From Phycisphaerales bacterium (GTDB taxonomy: Bacteria > Planctomycetota > Phycisphaerae > Phycisphaerales > UBA1924): 48,655 nt of DNA. The notes under the pieces were generated by a model that was not told the DNA's origin, made no database searches, and saw nothing but the letters and a program-made list of their open reading frames with translations. Below, piece by piece: positions 31,543 to 41,874 of the stretch. Each line of letters starts with the position of its first letter. The first letter of the stretch is position 1. The stretch covers positions 1 to 48,655 of the forward strand of contig JANQQG010000126.1 of assembly GCA_028285065.1 (NCBI GenBank), written 5' to 3'. The position numbers and the translations under genes were made by a program.

Positions 31543-34500
31543 ATGCGTCTGGCCAAGCTGACCCTGAGCGGGTTCAAGTCCTTTGCAGACACGACGGAGT
31601 TCACCTTCGACGAGCCGATCACGGCGATCGTCGGCCCGAACGGGTGCGGGAAGTCCAACGTCGTCGACGCCATCAAGTGGGTCCTCGGCGAGCGATCGAG
31701 CAAGTCGCTGCGCGGGAAGGAGATGATCGACGTCATCTTCGCCGGCAGCGCGGCCCGCAAGCCCATGGGCATGGCCTCGGTCACGCTCACCTTCGACAAC
31801 CCGATCGTCGAGAACGCGACGCGTGAGGCGACAGCACGACCGATCGACGCCGACCTCGAGCCCGATGCCGGGGCGAACGGCGCGACGCAGAACGGGACGA
31901 CCGAGCACGGCGTCGATGACGAGTCCGGCCCGATTCGTCGCCTGGTCAAGCGCGACCTGCCGTACGACGCGGACGTGGTCGCGGTCGAGCGGCGTCTGTA
32001 CCGCGACGGGACGAGCCAGTACCTCATCAACGGGAAGCGCTGCCGTCTCAAGGACATCAAGGAGCTGTTCCTCGACACGGGGATCGGCGCGGACGCGTAC
32101 TCGATCATCGAGCAGGGTCGCGTCGATGCGTTGCTGCTGGCGTCGAGCCAGGAGCGTCGGTCGATCCTGGAAGAGGCCGCCGGCATCGCGCGGTACCGCC
32201 AGCGCAAGGTCGAGGCCGAGCGCAAGCTGGACCGGACCGAGACGAACCTCGCGACGACGCGCGAGCAACTCCAGAACACCGAACGTCGGCTTCGGATCGT
32301 GCGCGGCCAGGCCGCCAAGGCGCGTCGGTTCCGCGAGCTCGACACGGAGCACCGCGCGTGGCGCGCGTCGCTTGCGTTCGACCTGTACGACGAAGTGCGC
32401 GATCGCCTCGAGGGGCTCACCGGCTCGCTCGACGAGCTGTCGCGCAAGCGCGAACGCTCCGAGATGATCCTCGCCGAATCCGAACAGGCACTCCAAGAAG
32501 CCGAGATCGCCAAGGCAGAGACGGGGGAGGAGCGCCGGCGCGCCGAGTCGGCGTTGCAACGCCTGACGCACAACGTGACCGATGCGACGAGCCGTCGTGA
32601 CCACGCGGCACGCTCGATCGAGGACACCGAGCGCCAGGTCGAGACCGACACGCGACAGCTCACGGAGCTGGACAGCCACATCGCGGCCCTTCGCGAGAGT
32701 GCGGGCGCCCACGACACGGGTGTCAACGACCTCGTGACGCGCCTTGATGAGGCGGAGAACACACTCGAGCGCACGATCAACGAGCGTGCCGAGGCGGACC
32801 GTCGTGGCGCCGCGATCCGGACCGAGATCGCGCAGAAGCGCAACGTGCTTGCGGACCTCGAGCGCCGCCTGGCAACACTCGAAGCCGCGGACAGGGCAGA
32901 CACGGACCGACTGGGGCACGTGGAGACGCAGGTCGGTGAGCTGGGCGTCCGCGACGAGCGTCTCGGCACCGAGCACGAGGAGACGGCGGCGGCCCTGCAC
33001 GCGGCCCGCGCCGAGCACGAGGCGCTGACCGAGCGTCTGGCTTCGTTGCAGGCACAACTCAGCGAGGCCGAGCAGCGGACCGTGCGCCTGGCCGACGACC
33101 GGCGGACGGTCGCTGAGCGCGTGGGCTCGCTCGAGCAAGAGCTCGCCGGGCTGGACAGCCGTCGCGCAACACTGCAGGAGATGATCGACCGGCACGAGGG
33201 GCTCGACGAGGCCGTCCGTGCCGTGCTGTCCGCGGACCCTGACGGCGCGTTCGGCGGCGTGATCGGGGCGCTCGGCGAGTTGATCGACGCGGACCCGGAG
33301 CACGCGGTTGCTCTGGAAGCTGCCCTGGGCCCGGCGCTGCAGGCGCTGGTGGTTGGTTCCGTGTTCGACGTGCCCGATCAGGAGGCGCTCGCGGACCTTC
33401 CGGGTCGCGTGACGTTCCTGGCTTGCGCGGGGGACCGCGACGAAGGATCGCGCTCGACCGTCAGCGCGTTCGAATCACTGGTGGGTGCATCATCGGGGCA
33501 CGTGCGGGGGCTGCGAGATCGCGTGCGCCCTCGCTCCGACAACGCGGAGACGACCGGGGCGCTGAGTGAGCTTCTGGACCGCCTGCTTGGCCGGACGTAT
33601 CTGGTGCGTGACCTGGACTCGGCGCTGATGCTCCGGTCCGGACCGATGGCGACGCCCGGCGCACAGCCGGCTCGCTTCGTGACAAGCGACGGCGTGGTGC
33701 TCGAGCCCGACGGACGCGTTGTGGCCGGCCCGATGAAGGGCGCCGGCACTGGCGCGGGCGTGCTCTCGCGCCGTGCTGAGTTGGACACACTCGAACTGCG
33801 GGCGAGCGAGCTGCGCGGCGACCTCGACGGGTCGAGAGCGGAGCTCGCGTCCGTTGACGACGAGGCGTCGCGCCAGGGCGAGCGGACGGCCGCGCTGCGG
33901 ACGGAGAGCGCCGAAACGGATCGCCTGCTGACGGGCGCCGGGGCGCGGGTCGAGCGTGCTGGGGCGGAGCTTGAGCGACTGGACCGCGAGCGCCGCGAGC
34001 TTGGCGAGCAGCGCGGTGTGTTGACCGAGCGTGCCGACGAGCTGCGCACGCGTCTGGAAGAGCATCGCACTGGCGGCGCGAAGCTGCGCCGGCTGTTGGA
34101 AGAGCAGGCCGCGGAGGCCCGCAGTCTCGAGGAGGGCGTGGAGACGGCGCGCGCCGAGTCCGAGCGTCTCGGTGAGCGTGTCGCCGAGGCACGGGTCGAG
34201 ACCGGACGCCTCGGCGAGCAGCTGGCCGCTGCCCGCCGCGAGAAGGCTCGCGCCGAGGCCGAGCTTGCGCGCGAGCAGCGCCGGCACGAAGAGCTGTCGG
34301 GTCAAGCCGAGACGCGTGCGAGCGCACTGGCGCGTCACCGCGAGACGGTGGAAGCCGCCGAGGCGGAGATCGAGCGCGCAACGGGCGAGCTTGCGAACGC
34401 GCGGGAGGCCGTGAGCGAGATCGAGTCGCGCCTGGGCGAGGTCGAGCGTCACACTGGCGAGCTGACCAAGCGCGTCCGCGACGCGCGGGACCACGCGCAG

Positions 34501-35541
34501 GCTGTCGATCGCGACTGGAACTCGATCGAGATGTCCCGTCGCGAGACCGAGGTCCGGCGCGAGACCCTCGAGGAGCGTACCCAGGAGGACATCGGTCTCG
34601 ACCTGCTCAAGGACTATGAGGAGTACCGCGAGGTCATGGCGGACGGCGAGATCGCCCGCATCGATCGCGACGAGGCGAACGAGCGGATCGAGACGCTCCG
34701 CACCGAGATCAAGCGACTCGGAAATGTGAACCTCGACGCGATCGACGAGGAAGACACCCTCGCCGAACGCAACGAGGACCTCGCGCAGCAGGTCGCGGAC
34801 ATCGACGCGGCCCGGTCGCGACTGATCGAACTGATCGAGCGCCTCAACGTCGCATCGCGCACGCGGTTCAAGGAGACCTTCGAGGCGATCAACGGGCACT
34901 TTGCCGGACCCGAGGGGCTGTTCCGGATGCTCTTCGGCGGCGGGCGCGCCGAGCTGCGCCTCGAGCCGCTCGTCAAGGAGATCGATGGGCAGAAGGTCGT
35001 CACCGACGAGACCGACTGGCTCGAGAGCGGGATCGAGATCCTCGCCAAGCCGCCCGGCAAGGAGCCGCGTTCGATCAGCCAGCTCTCGGGCGGCGAGAAG
35101 TCGATGACGGCCGTCGCGCTGCTGCTCTCGATCTTCAAGAGCAAGCCGAGTTGCTTCTGCGTGCTCGACGAGGTCGATGCGGCTCTCGACGAGACGAACG
35201 TCGATCGGTTCTGCCGCATCGTCCGCAAGTTCCTGGACCAGTCGCACTTCATCGTCATCACGCACCACAAGCGGACGATGCAGGAGGCCGACCGCCTCTA
35301 CGGCGTCACACAGCAGGAGCGCGGCGTGTCCAAGCGTGTCACGGTCAAGCTGGACCAGGTGGCGCGCGACGGTGAGATCGCCGACGACGCATCAGCCGAT
35401 GGCGCCGATGCCGAACCGCTCGCCCCCCCACCGCCCGAGCCCGAACTCATCGAGCCGAAGGAAGGGACACCGTCGGGGTCATTGCGCAAGGCGCTGGCCG
35501 CGATGCGCGAAGAGGGCGCAGCGGTCCCGTCGGACAACTAG
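31543..35541 (+). CDS. smc: Chromosome segregation/condensin protein SMC
   Basis: 1332 residues against about 1190 for typical bacterial SMC. Organises and compacts the chromosome with ScpAB. Walker A GPNGCGKS is at 31-38; two long coiled coils flank a hinge (about 552-740, beginning near [19 protein letters not shown]); the ABC signature LSGGEKS is near 1182 and Walker [13 protein letters not shown] near 1206. The extra length is an acidic insert of about 45 residues in the N-terminal head (about 87-140, between LTFDN and ERRLYRDG) and a Pro/Glu-rich C-terminal tail of about 65 residues. A GGAGG precedes the ATG. No scpA/scpB is adjacent. Function is certain; the role of the inserts is not. 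Confidence 0.96.
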   Translation: MRLAKLTLSGFKSFADTTEFTFDEPITAIVGPNGCGKSNVVDAIKWVLGERSSKSLRGKEMIDVIFAGSAARKPMGMASVTLTFDNPIVENATREATARPIDADLEPDAGANGATQNGTTEHGVDDESGPIRRLVKRDLPYDADVVAVERRLYRDGTSQYLINGKRCRLKDIKELFLDTGIGADAYSIIEQGRVDALLLASSQERRSILEEAAGIARYRQRKVEAERKLDRTETNLATTREQLQNTERRLRIVRGQAAKARRFRELDTEHRAWRASLAFDLYDEVRDRLEGLTGSLDELSRKRERSEMILAESEQALQEAEIAKAETGEERRRAESALQRLTHNVTDATSRRDHAARSIEDTERQVETDTRQLTELDSHIAALRESAGAHDTGVNDLVTRLDEAENTLERTINERAEADRRGAAIRTEIAQKRNVLADLERRLATLEAADRADTDRLGHVETQVGELGVRDERLGTEHEETAAALHAARAEHEALTERLASLQAQLSEAEQRTVRLADDRRTVAERVGSLEQELAGLDSRRATLQEMIDRHEGLDEAVRAVLSADPDGAFGGVIGALGELIDADPEHAVALEAALGPALQALVVGSVFDVPDQEALADLPGRVTFLACAGDRDEGSRSTVSAFESLVGASSGHVRGLRDRVRPRSDNAETTGALSELLDRLLGRTYLVRDLDSALMLRSGPMATPGAQPARFVTSDGVVLEPDGRVVAGPMKGAGTGAGVLSRRAELDTLELRASELRGDLDGSRAELASVDDEASRQGERTAALRTESAETDRLLTGAGARVERAGAELERLDRERRELGEQRGVLTERADELRTRLEEHRTGGAKLRRLLEEQAAEARSLEEGVETARAESERLGERVAEARVETGRLGEQLAAARREKARAEAELAREQRRHEELSGQAETRASALARHRETVEAAEAEIERATGELANAREAVSEIESRLGEVERHTGELTKRVRDARDHAQAVDRDWNSIEMSRRETEVRRETLEERTQEDIGLDLLKDYEEYREVMADGEIARIDRDEANERIETLRTEIKRLGNVNLDAIDEEDTLAERNEDLAQQVADIDAARSRLIELIERLNVASRTRFKETFEAINGHFAGPEGLFRMLFGGGRAELRLEPLVKEIDGQKVVTDETDWLESGIEILAKPPGKEPRSISQLSGGEKSMTAVALLLSIFKSKPSCFCVLDEVDAALDETNVDRFCRIVRKFLDQSHFIVITHHKRTMQEADRLYGVTQQERGVSKRVTVKLDQVARDGEIADDASADGADAEPLAPPPPEPELIEPKEGTPSGSLRKALAAMREEGAAVPSDN

Positions 35542-35565
35542 ACAAGTCGTGCACCTGGCATTCGG

Positions 35566-35946
35566 CTAGATGGCGTCGCCCTGGGTGTCGCCGGCGGCAG
35601 TGGCCTCGCTCTGGCCGGTGAACCAACCGACGACCGAGCGGAGCGTGTCGGACGGATCGCCGGCCGCGTCGAGCAGTCGCTCGCCGACCTCCGCAACGAA
35701 ACCAGACACGGCTTCGGGCGCCTCCGGGGGCACCTGCTCGTCGGCCACTGGGCGCGTGGTGTGGTCCCCGTCCACCGCGGTCGACGGCGGGAGCGCACGA
35801 CCCGCGAAGACCTCCTGGGCGACGTACTCGCCAGCAAGCCCGACGCCGACCAGCAGCACGAGGCCCGCGCCGGTCACGAGACGGCGCAGCCCCTCGCGGG
35901 TGAAGCGGTCGTCGGTGTCGCGGGTTGTCAGGCGTGAAGGGAGCAT
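35566..35946 (-). CDS. Small membrane-anchored protein of unknown function
   Basis: 126 residues. A short charged N-terminus (MLPSRLTTRDTDDRFTREGL) precedes one transmembrane helix (VTGAGLVLLVGVGLAGEYVA, about 25-45), then an acidic, Pro-rich outer or cytoplasmic tail (STAVDGDHTTRPVADEQVPP, VAEVGERLLDAAGD). ATG 35946 is preferred to longer options because the upstream sequence is not protein-like; its Shine-Dalgarno is poor. Convergent with smc, 24 nt between the stops. Not recognised; the existence of the gene is likely but not certain. Confidence 0.5.
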   Translation of the reverse strand: MLPSRLTTRDTDDRFTREGLRRLVTGAGLVLLVGVGLAGEYVAQEVFAGRALPPSTAVDGDHTTRPVADEQVPPEAPEAVSGFVAEVGERLLDAAGDPSDTLRSVVGWFTGQSEATAAGDTQGDAI

Positions 35947-36174
35947 GGGTGTCCGGCGAGGGGGTTCTCTCCGCTGGTGTACTTCGGAGAAGACAAGCCT
36001 CAGTTGCAAGAACCACTGGGAAGACGTTCTGTTGCACAAGACTTGGCCTTTGAGACGCGCTCGTGGACGCGAATCCGTCAGAAATCGCCCGTCTTCACCG
36101 CCCACCCGCCCCGGACGGGGTGGGTCGGGAGGCGAATCGGACGGGTCGGAGATGAGACCGGCTCAGGGCCGAAG

Positions 36175-37122
36175 TCAGGTCTTGAGTTCGCCGCGGAGGC
36201 TGTCGATCGAGGCGACGCCCTCGCGCTTGACCCACCTTGAAAGCCCTGCCAGGACGCGCCTGGGGCTGCGTGGGTCGACCAAGAGGGCCGTGCCCATCTC
36301 AACGCAGGTTGCGCCTGCGAGGATGAAGGCGGCGGCGTCTCGCCAGTTCATGACGCCGCCGCATCCGATGAGCGGGACGCCGGCCTCGCGCGCAACACGC
36401 GTGTAAACACGATGCAGTTGCGCGAGCGCAATCGGGTGGATGGCGGGTCCGCTGAGCCCGCCGGTGGTGTTGGAGAGCTTGGGACGGCGCGTCTCGACGT
36501 CGATCGCCATGGCCGGGACCGTGTTGCCGATGGTCAGGGCGCTTGCGCCCGCCTCGATGGCGCTTCGCGCGATCACGTGCAGTTCCGGTGCGACTGGCGA
36601 GAGCTTGACGAACAACGGCAACCCGCCGGCCACCCTGCTGACTGCACCGACGACCTCGCCGACGCCGGCCGCGCTCGCGCCGAACTCCAGGCCGGTCTTG
36701 ACGTTGGGGCAGGAGACATTGAGCTCGATTGCGTGGACGCGGTCCGTCCACTCGGCAAGGTGGGCCGCTACCGAGGCGTACTCCTCGACGCTCGCCCCGG
36801 CAACGGAGACGACGAGACGGGTCGGGAGGCTCTCAAGAGGCTCGAGGTAGTGCTGCTCGAATGACTCGATGCCGGGGTTGGCCAGGCCGATCGCGTTGAG
36901 CATGCCGGCGCGGTCCTCTGCGACGCGCCAGGTCTCGTTGCCGGGGCGGGGCTCCCCAGTGATCGACTTGCTGACGATCGCGCCCAGGGGCGCGAGGTCG
37001 AGGACCTCGCCGATCTCGCCGAGTGTCCCACAGGTCCCGGCGGCGAGCATCACAGGGCTTGCCATGTCGAGCCCCGCGAGGGTGACGCGGAGCTCCGGTC
37101 GTGCGGGGTCTTGCTGCGGCAT
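36175..37122 (-). CDS. pyrD: Dihydroorotate dehydrogenase, class 1B catalytic subunit
   Basis: 315 residues. Oxidises dihydroorotate to orotate in pyrimidine synthesis, using FMN. The active-site base is Cys138 in ELNVSCPNVKTG, as in cytosolic class 1 enzymes (class 2 has Ser). ANPGIESF, VKLSPV, TIGNT, GLSGPAIHPIALAQLHRV and IGCGGVMNWRDAAAFILAGA are the FMN and phosphate-binding segments. Class 1B enzymes pair with PyrK; no pyrK is nearby. The ATG lacks a Shine-Dalgarno; TAGGCT is 6 nt upstream. Its 3' end is free of neighbours for about 230 nt. Confidence 0.94.
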   Translation of the reverse strand: MPQQDPARPELRVTLAGLDMASPVMLAAGTCGTLGEIGEVLDLAPLGAIVSKSITGEPRPGNETWRVAEDRAGMLNAIGLANPGIESFEQHYLEPLESLPTRLVVSVAGASVEEYASVAAHLAEWTDRVHAIELNVSCPNVKTGLEFGASAAGVGEVVGAVSRVAGGLPLFVKLSPVAPELHVIARSAIEAGASALTIGNTVPAMAIDVETRRPKLSNTTGGLSGPAIHPIALAQLHRVYTRVAREAGVPLIGCGGVMNWRDAAAFILAGATCVEMGTALLVDPRSPRRVLAGLSRWVKREGVASIDSLRGELKT

Positions 37123-37128
37123 CGGGAC

Positions 37129-37134
37129 AGCCTA
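37129..37134 (-). promoter_or_regulatory. -10 box suggesting a leaderless pyrD mRNA
   Basis: TAGGCT on the minus strand, 6 nt before the pyrD ATG. The same hexamer and spacing occur at the YciI gene (47969). Confidence 0.4.
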
Positions 37135-37221
37135 TGGCGCACGAACCCCTCCGGAGAGCCCGGGGGCGCGGGGCGTGGCCTATCGTTGAAATCACCCTGC
37201 CCTCGCACGCGGAGAGCCCCC

Positions 37222-37866
37222 ATGGACCCCGAGCAGCGGATCGCGCAGTTCCAGAAGATGGCGACCGAGGACCCCGAGAACGAGATGGCCCACTTCTCGC
37301 TCGGGCGGGCCCTGCAGGACGCCGGTCGGTACGCCGAAGCGGCCCGGTCGTTCGTCGAGTGCACCCGCGTCGCGCCGGGGATGAGCAAGGCGTACGAGTT
37401 GGCGGCCAAGTGCTACCTGGAGGACGGCGAGACGGACCACGCGGCTCAGATCGCCGAGGTTGGGTACGTCAAGGCTGCAGAGCAAGGCGACCGGATGCCG
37501 CGGGATGCGATGGGTGAGATCCTCGACTCACTCAACCGCCCGGTGCCGCAGGTCGAGACGAAGGCCCCGGGCTCGGCCGGCGGGCCGCCCCCCGAGGGTT
37601 CGTTCGTGTGCTCGCGCACCGGGCGCGCCGGGGCGAAGATGGACCGTCCGCCGTTCCGTGGCCCGATCGGCGAGTGGATCGCCGAGCACATCTCGCGGGA
37701 GACGTTCCACGACGGGTGGATCCCGCAGGGGACGAAGGTGATCAACGAGCTGCGCCTGGATCTGTCGCGGGACGAGGACGAGAAGACCTACGACGAGCAC
37801 ATGCGCGAGTACCTCGGCATCGACGACGCGCTCTTCGAGCAACTCACGGGGAAGCAGCCGGGCTAA
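37222..37866 (+). CDS. TPR - YggX-like (Fe(2+)-trafficking) fusion protein
   Basis: 214 residues. Residues about 5-80 contain two TPR units (MAHFSLGRALQDAGRYAEAA; SKAYELAAKCYLEDGETDHA). Residues about 127-205 match YggX, the protein linked to labile iron trafficking and protection of Fe-S clusters: FVCSRTGRAGAKMDRPPFRG, ISRETFHDGWIPQGTKVINE and DEHMREYLG align with the E. coli pattern of FC, YPG, ISKEAW, INEKKL. The YggX N-terminal Cys corresponds to the Cys in FVC. GGAGA at 37211-37215 and TATCGT at 37181-37186 give a normal leader. Its 3' end overlaps the convergent DUF3592 gene by 23 nt. Confidence 0.85.
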   Translation: MDPEQRIAQFQKMATEDPENEMAHFSLGRALQDAGRYAEAARSFVECTRVAPGMSKAYELAAKCYLEDGETDHAAQIAEVGYVKAAEQGDRMPRDAMGEILDSLNRPVPQVETKAPGSAGGPPPEGSFVCSRTGRAGAKMDRPPFRGPIGEWIAEHISRETFHDGWIPQGTKVINELRLDLSRDEDEKTYDEHMREYLGIDDALFEQLTGKQPG

Positions 37867-38428
37867 CCGGCTCGGACTCGTCGTCGTCCTCCGTCAGGAA
37901 CATCGGCTCGGCCTTGCGCGAGCGGGCGATCGCGATCAGGCTGGCGATCACGCCCAGCAGCGCAACACCCGCGACGATCGGGAAGAACATCCCGAGCGAG
38001 CCGCCCTCGTCAGTGCCTTGCACGAGCACGGCCCGGTCGGGATGCGCGGGATCGACGAAACACGTGACCTGTGCGCCGACCGGGTGGGTGGTCACGATGG
38101 TGGCGGCAGGGGTCGTGTTGCCGAGCCAGGCGTAGCGCGTGCCGGTGCGCTGGCTGCCATCGGCTTCGTACTGGTACTCGAGGAGCAGGCTGGTGATGCG
38201 CCCGTGCTGGCCCTGGCGGGTGGTCTGTGTCTCGCAGCGCGTGATCGTCGCGGGGGTCGGCGTCCAGTTCGGCGTGTCCTTGGCGATGGCGAGGTTGTTG
38301 ACGAGCCAGATGGAGGGGATGGACGTGAAGAGCAGGACACTCACGGAAAGGGCAAGGCCGATCCCGCCGACGAGGCAGCCGGGATTGAGCAGTTGAACCG
38401 GGAAGTCGTCGGCTTGCTTGCGTGCCAT
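37844..38428 (-). CDS. DUF3592-type membrane protein
   Basis: 194 residues. A hydrophobic helix at about 17-48 (CLVGGIGLALSVSVLLF region), a beta-rich extracytoplasmic domain with the family features (ITRCETQTT, LLLEYQYEADGSQRTGT, YPVG-like HPVGAQVTCFVDPAHPDRA), and a second helix at about 147-168 (FFPIVAGVALLGVIASLIAI), then an acidic tail. This arrangement matches DUF3592. Function unknown in all members. The ATG at 38428 has no strong Shine-Dalgarno. Convergent overlap of 23 nt with the TPR-YggX gene. Confidence 0.8.
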   Translation of the reverse strand: MARKQADDFPVQLLNPGCLVGGIGLALSVSVLLFTSIPSIWLVNNLAIAKDTPNWTPTPATITRCETQTTRQGQHGRITSLLLEYQYEADGSQRTGTRYAWLGNTTPAATIVTTHPVGAQVTCFVDPAHPDRAVLVQGTDEGGSLGMFFPIVAGVALLGVIASLIAIARSRKAEPMFLTEDDDESEPVSPAASP

Positions 38429-38498
38429 CGGGCGTGCCTCGGCGAGAACTGGGCGGATGGGTATTCGGACGCGGGTGAGTGCCGCGAGTTCGCTGGGG

Positions 38499-41081
38499 CT
38501 AGCCCTTCATCGCGGCCAGCAGCTCGCGCGGCTTGCGGCGCATCAGGCGCAGGGTCGCGGGGACGGCCGCTCCGAGCGTGATCACCAGAAGGGTCACCCA
38601 TCCGATCGAGGTCGCGTCCAACGGGACGACGAGGGAGAGATCGATCCCGAGCAAGACCTGGTAGAGGATCTGGCCGGCCCAACTGACCTGCATGCCCATG
38701 ATCGTGCCGAGCACGCACGCGCCCAGCGCGATGATCAGCGCCTCGCCGAGGACGAGGCGTGCGAGCAGCCCACGCTGCGCCCCCACGGCCCTGAGCACGC
38801 CGAACTCGAACTGGCGTGCCTGGATCGACGCCACGATCAGGTTCGCCACCCCGAAGCACGCGATCAGCATCGAGGCCACGCCCATCAGGCTGAACAGCAG
38901 CAGGCTCTTGCGGATGAACCCGCCGATCTCGACCTTCATCTCACGACCGGACCCGACCGCCAGGACGCCCGCCCCTCGTGAGGCGCGGCGCACCGCTTCG
39001 AGCGACTCTTCGTCCGTGTAGGCGTCATCGAGGCTCATGATGATCAGGTCGACCGCATCGTTGCCGAACTTGGTTCGCAGGTCCTCGCGCGACCCGAAGA
39101 CCGCGTTGACTGCCTGCTCGACGTACTCCTCGCCGATGTCGAAGAACTTGCTGACGATGTCCAAGCCCGGGCTCGTGACCACACCGACCACATCGAACTC
39201 GTGCGGCACGTCGTCGTAGGTCAACGTGATCGTGTCGCCCACGCTGATCCCACGCGTCACGTTGAACTCGCGCGCGACCATCACGGCCCCGCCCTCGTTC
39301 AATCGCCGGATCGCCTCGTCGCGATCACCCTGGATCCAGTCGATCCGCGTGACGTCGAAGAACGCGTTGGGCTCGAAGCCGATGTACGTCGTCTTGTACG
39401 AGCTGACGCCGGCGATGCCGAACGCGCTGGTCCCGAAGTTCTGCATCGTGATCGCGCACGTGCGGTTGACCTGCGGAAGATCCTCGATCTTCTGCTCGAC
39501 CTCTTCCGACAGATTCGTCCCGTTGACGAATGCGTCGGGGAAGTCCAGCGCCCCGAGCCAGTCGCGGACGATCGCTTGCCCGTTCGTCCAGATACCGATG
39601 AGCAGCGCGAGCCCGATCATCATCGCGCCGGTCGTGAAGCCGTGCCGGAACGGGGTCGCGCTGACAGTCCGCGAGAGCAGCCCCGGCGGAAGGCGCAGCA
39701 GGCGGCTCAGCCACGGGGCGACCAGACGCGAGAGCACCAGCGTGAACGGGACGGCCAGGAGGAAGTACCCGACAAAGAGCGACGGGAGCCCAACGGTCAC
39801 GTCCAGCCAGAACACGTGCTGGGCGTTCTGCGGGATCGTGAGCACGGCCACATGGGCCAGCGCGCCAGCAAGACCGATCACGAGTGTCAGGGCGAGCGTG
39901 CCTCGACCGACGACATCCGCCCGGGCCGCCAGTGCGCGCAGCGGCGTCGTCCGCCCCGCGCGCAGCGCCGGCCAGAGAGCACCGATCACGCCCGACCCGA
40001 TCGCTCCGACCAGCGACGTCATGAGCCCCAGCGTCGAGAGCTGGAACCCACCCGGCAGGATGTCCGGGAAACGCGCGATCATCTGTGAGGACACCAGGAC
40101 GCCCATCGGTATGCCGATCGCGGCCCCGGCCGTGCCAAGCCCCAGACCGACGATGAGTTGTGCGCCGGCCAGATGCCCCTTGGTCCCGCCGATGCATCGC
40201 ACGATCGCGAGCTCGCGTTGACGCTCGAGCACGCTCGTCGAGAGACCCGTCATGATGATGAAGGCGGCCGACAGAAACGCCAGCACGCCGGCAACGATCA
40301 TGCCGATGTTGCCGGACTCGATGTTGCGCTCGAGTCCGGAGGTGATGCGTTCGGTCGTCTGCAGCAGGAGGCCCGTGGGTGTGGAGCCGTCGCGCGTCGC
40401 CAGCGACTCCCGGTACTTGTCCGCGACCGCTTCGGCGTCCTCATCCTCACCGACGCGGATGTCGACGATGCTGATCCGCCCGGGCTTCTGCGAAATCCGC
40501 CCGACGGTCCCGATCGTCGTGAATGCCTCGAGCTTGGACATGAAGGCAACGGGCGGGCGTTCGAGGATCCCCACGACGCGGAGCTGGATCGGATCGCCCC
40601 AGCCGCGCACCTCCAGCACGTCGCCGATCTCGGCCTCGATGGCCTCGGCCGTCGCGGTGTCGAGCGCAATCTCGTCGTCGGCGCGGACCTCGCGTCCATC
40701 GCTGAGCCTCGGTTCTCGCAGCTCGTACTCAATCTGTGGGTCGAGCCCGTAGGTCAGGGCCGTGGTCGTTCGTTCGTTGCGTGTGTTTGCGTACGTGACA
40801 CCCTCGGCGACGCGTGGGACGGCCAGGTCGATCTCGGGCCAGGAAGCGACCGTCGTGGCGATCGACGCAGGGAAGGTCGAACCGCCGACGTGCACGACGC
40901 GGAGATCGGCGACGCCGACCGTCGAGTCGACGCGCATCTTGATGCCGAGCTGCATCGACGTCATCGCGCTCGTGACCGAAACGATCAGGCCGGCGCACAG
41001 CGCGACGGTCGCGACGAGCAGCAGGGTTCGGCTACGCCGCTCGGATAAGCTGTTGATAGCGAGACGCCACGCCGGACGCAT
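38499..41081 (-). CDS. ABC exporter permease, double FtsX (MacB/LolC-like)
   Basis: 860 residues. The N-terminus MRPAWRLAINSLSERRSRTL is the standard MacB-type start. There is an extracytoplasmic MacB_PCD-like domain after the first helix, a block of three helices (about 245-400; MIVAGVLAFLSAAFIIMTGL), further helices, a second periplasmic domain (about 500-740) and a second FtsX block at the C-terminus, ending RLMRRKPRELLAAMKG. Such permeases move lipoproteins, lipids or peptides out of the inner membrane by mechanotransmission. The gene overlaps the upstream ATPase by 50 nt, so they form one transporter. No periplasmic adaptor gene (MacA type) is adjacent. Confidence 0.9.
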   Translation of the reverse strand: MRPAWRLAINSLSERRSRTLLLVATVALCAGLIVSVTSAMTSMQLGIKMRVDSTVGVADLRVVHVGGSTFPASIATTVASWPEIDLAVPRVAEGVTYANTRNERTTTALTYGLDPQIEYELREPRLSDGREVRADDEIALDTATAEAIEAEIGDVLEVRGWGDPIQLRVVGILERPPVAFMSKLEAFTTIGTVGRISQKPGRISIVDIRVGEDEDAEAVADKYRESLATRDGSTPTGLLLQTTERITSGLERNIESGNIGMIVAGVLAFLSAAFIIMTGLSTSVLERQRELAIVRCIGGTKGHLAGAQLIVGLGLGTAGAAIGIPMGVLVSSQMIARFPDILPGGFQLSTLGLMTSLVGAIGSGVIGALWPALRAGRTTPLRALAARADVVGRGTLALTLVIGLAGALAHVAVLTIPQNAQHVFWLDVTVGLPSLFVGYFLLAVPFTLVLSRLVAPWLSRLLRLPPGLLSRTVSATPFRHGFTTGAMMIGLALLIGIWTNGQAIVRDWLGALDFPDAFVNGTNLSEEVEQKIEDLPQVNRTCAITMQNFGTSAFGIAGVSSYKTTYIGFEPNAFFDVTRIDWIQGDRDEAIRRLNEGGAVMVAREFNVTRGISVGDTITLTYDDVPHEFDVVGVVTSPGLDIVSKFFDIGEEYVEQAVNAVFGSREDLRTKFGNDAVDLIIMSLDDAYTDEESLEAVRRASRGAGVLAVGSGREMKVEIGGFIRKSLLLFSLMGVASMLIACFGVANLIVASIQARQFEFGVLRAVGAQRGLLARLVLGEALIIALGACVLGTIMGMQVSWAGQILYQVLLGIDLSLVVPLDATSIGWVTLLVITLGAAVPATLRLMRRKPRELLAAMKG

Positions 41082-41766
41082 CGAGTCCCTCCGTGTCGAT
41101 CTTGCCCGTCACACGCCCGTCACGAAGCACGAAGATGCGCCGGCAGTGGCTGGCGGCCTCGGGCTCGTGGGTGACCATCACGACCGACATCTCGTGCTCG
41201 CTGGCCAAGTCGGCAAGCAGTCGCCAGAGCTTGGCGCTCGAGGCCGAGTCGAGGTTGCCTGTCGGCTCGTCGGCGAGGATCACCTGGGGGCTGAAGAGCA
41301 GCGCCCGAGCGATGGCCACGCGTTGCTGCTCGCCGCCGGAGAGCGCATCAGGCCGGTGCCCGGCTCGCTCGGCGACGCCGAGGGCCTCAAGAAGTTCCTT
41401 GCTGCGCTTGCGGAGCCAGGTCACCTTCTCGCCGGCGAGGACGCCGGGCAGCTCGATGTTCTCACGCGCGGTGAGCGTCGGGATCAGATTGAACTGCTGA
41501 AAGACGATGCCGATCTGCCGCCTGCGGAAGAGCGTCAGCTCGCGCTGGCTCAGCGACTGGAGCTGCTGGCCGGCGACTTCGAGGGTGCCCTTCTCGGGCG
41601 TGTCGAGTGCGCCCAGAAGATGCAGCAGCGTCGACTTGCCGGAGCCCGAGGCGCCCATCACTGCGTAGTAGCCCGGGTCCGCGATCTCGAGATCGACACC
41701 GCGCAGCGCCTGCACTGACCGGTCGCCGAGCTGGTAAGACTTGTGGACGTCGATGCAGCGGATCAT
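41032..41766 (-). CDS. ABC transporter ATP-binding protein (LolD/MacB-NBD type)
   Basis: 244 residues. All ATPase motifs are present: Walker A GASGSGKST (38-46), Q-loop near 90, signature LSGGEQQR (142-149), Walker B VILADEP (162-168) and the H-loop His200 (MVTHEPEA). The LFRRRQIGIVFQQFNLIPTL sequence is characteristic of the LolD/MacB/FtsE family. GGAAG lies just before the ATG, and TATCCT at 41823-41828 could be its -10. The FtsX-type permease overlaps its 3' end by 50 nt. gcvH lies upstream on the same strand, 108 nt away. Substrate not predictable. Confidence 0.93.
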   Translation of the reverse strand: MIRCIDVHKSYQLGDRSVQALRGVDLEIADPGYYAVMGASGSGKSTLLHLLGALDTPEKGTLEVAGQQLQSLSQRELTLFRRRQIGIVFQQFNLIPTLTARENIELPGVLAGEKVTWLRKRSKELLEALGVAERAGHRPDALSGGEQQRVAIARALLFSPQVILADEPTGNLDSASSAKLWRLLADLASEHEMSVVMVTHEPEAASHCRRIFVLRDGRVTGKIDTEGLDASGVASRYQQLIRAA

Positions 41767-41874
41767 GTTTCTTCCGTGTCGCCGCCCCGGGGATGGATGT
41801 GTCCATGCCCTGGGGGTCGGGGAGGATAGACCGCTGGATCGGCCGTGGCGGGGCTGCGTGGGGTCGGGACCGGG

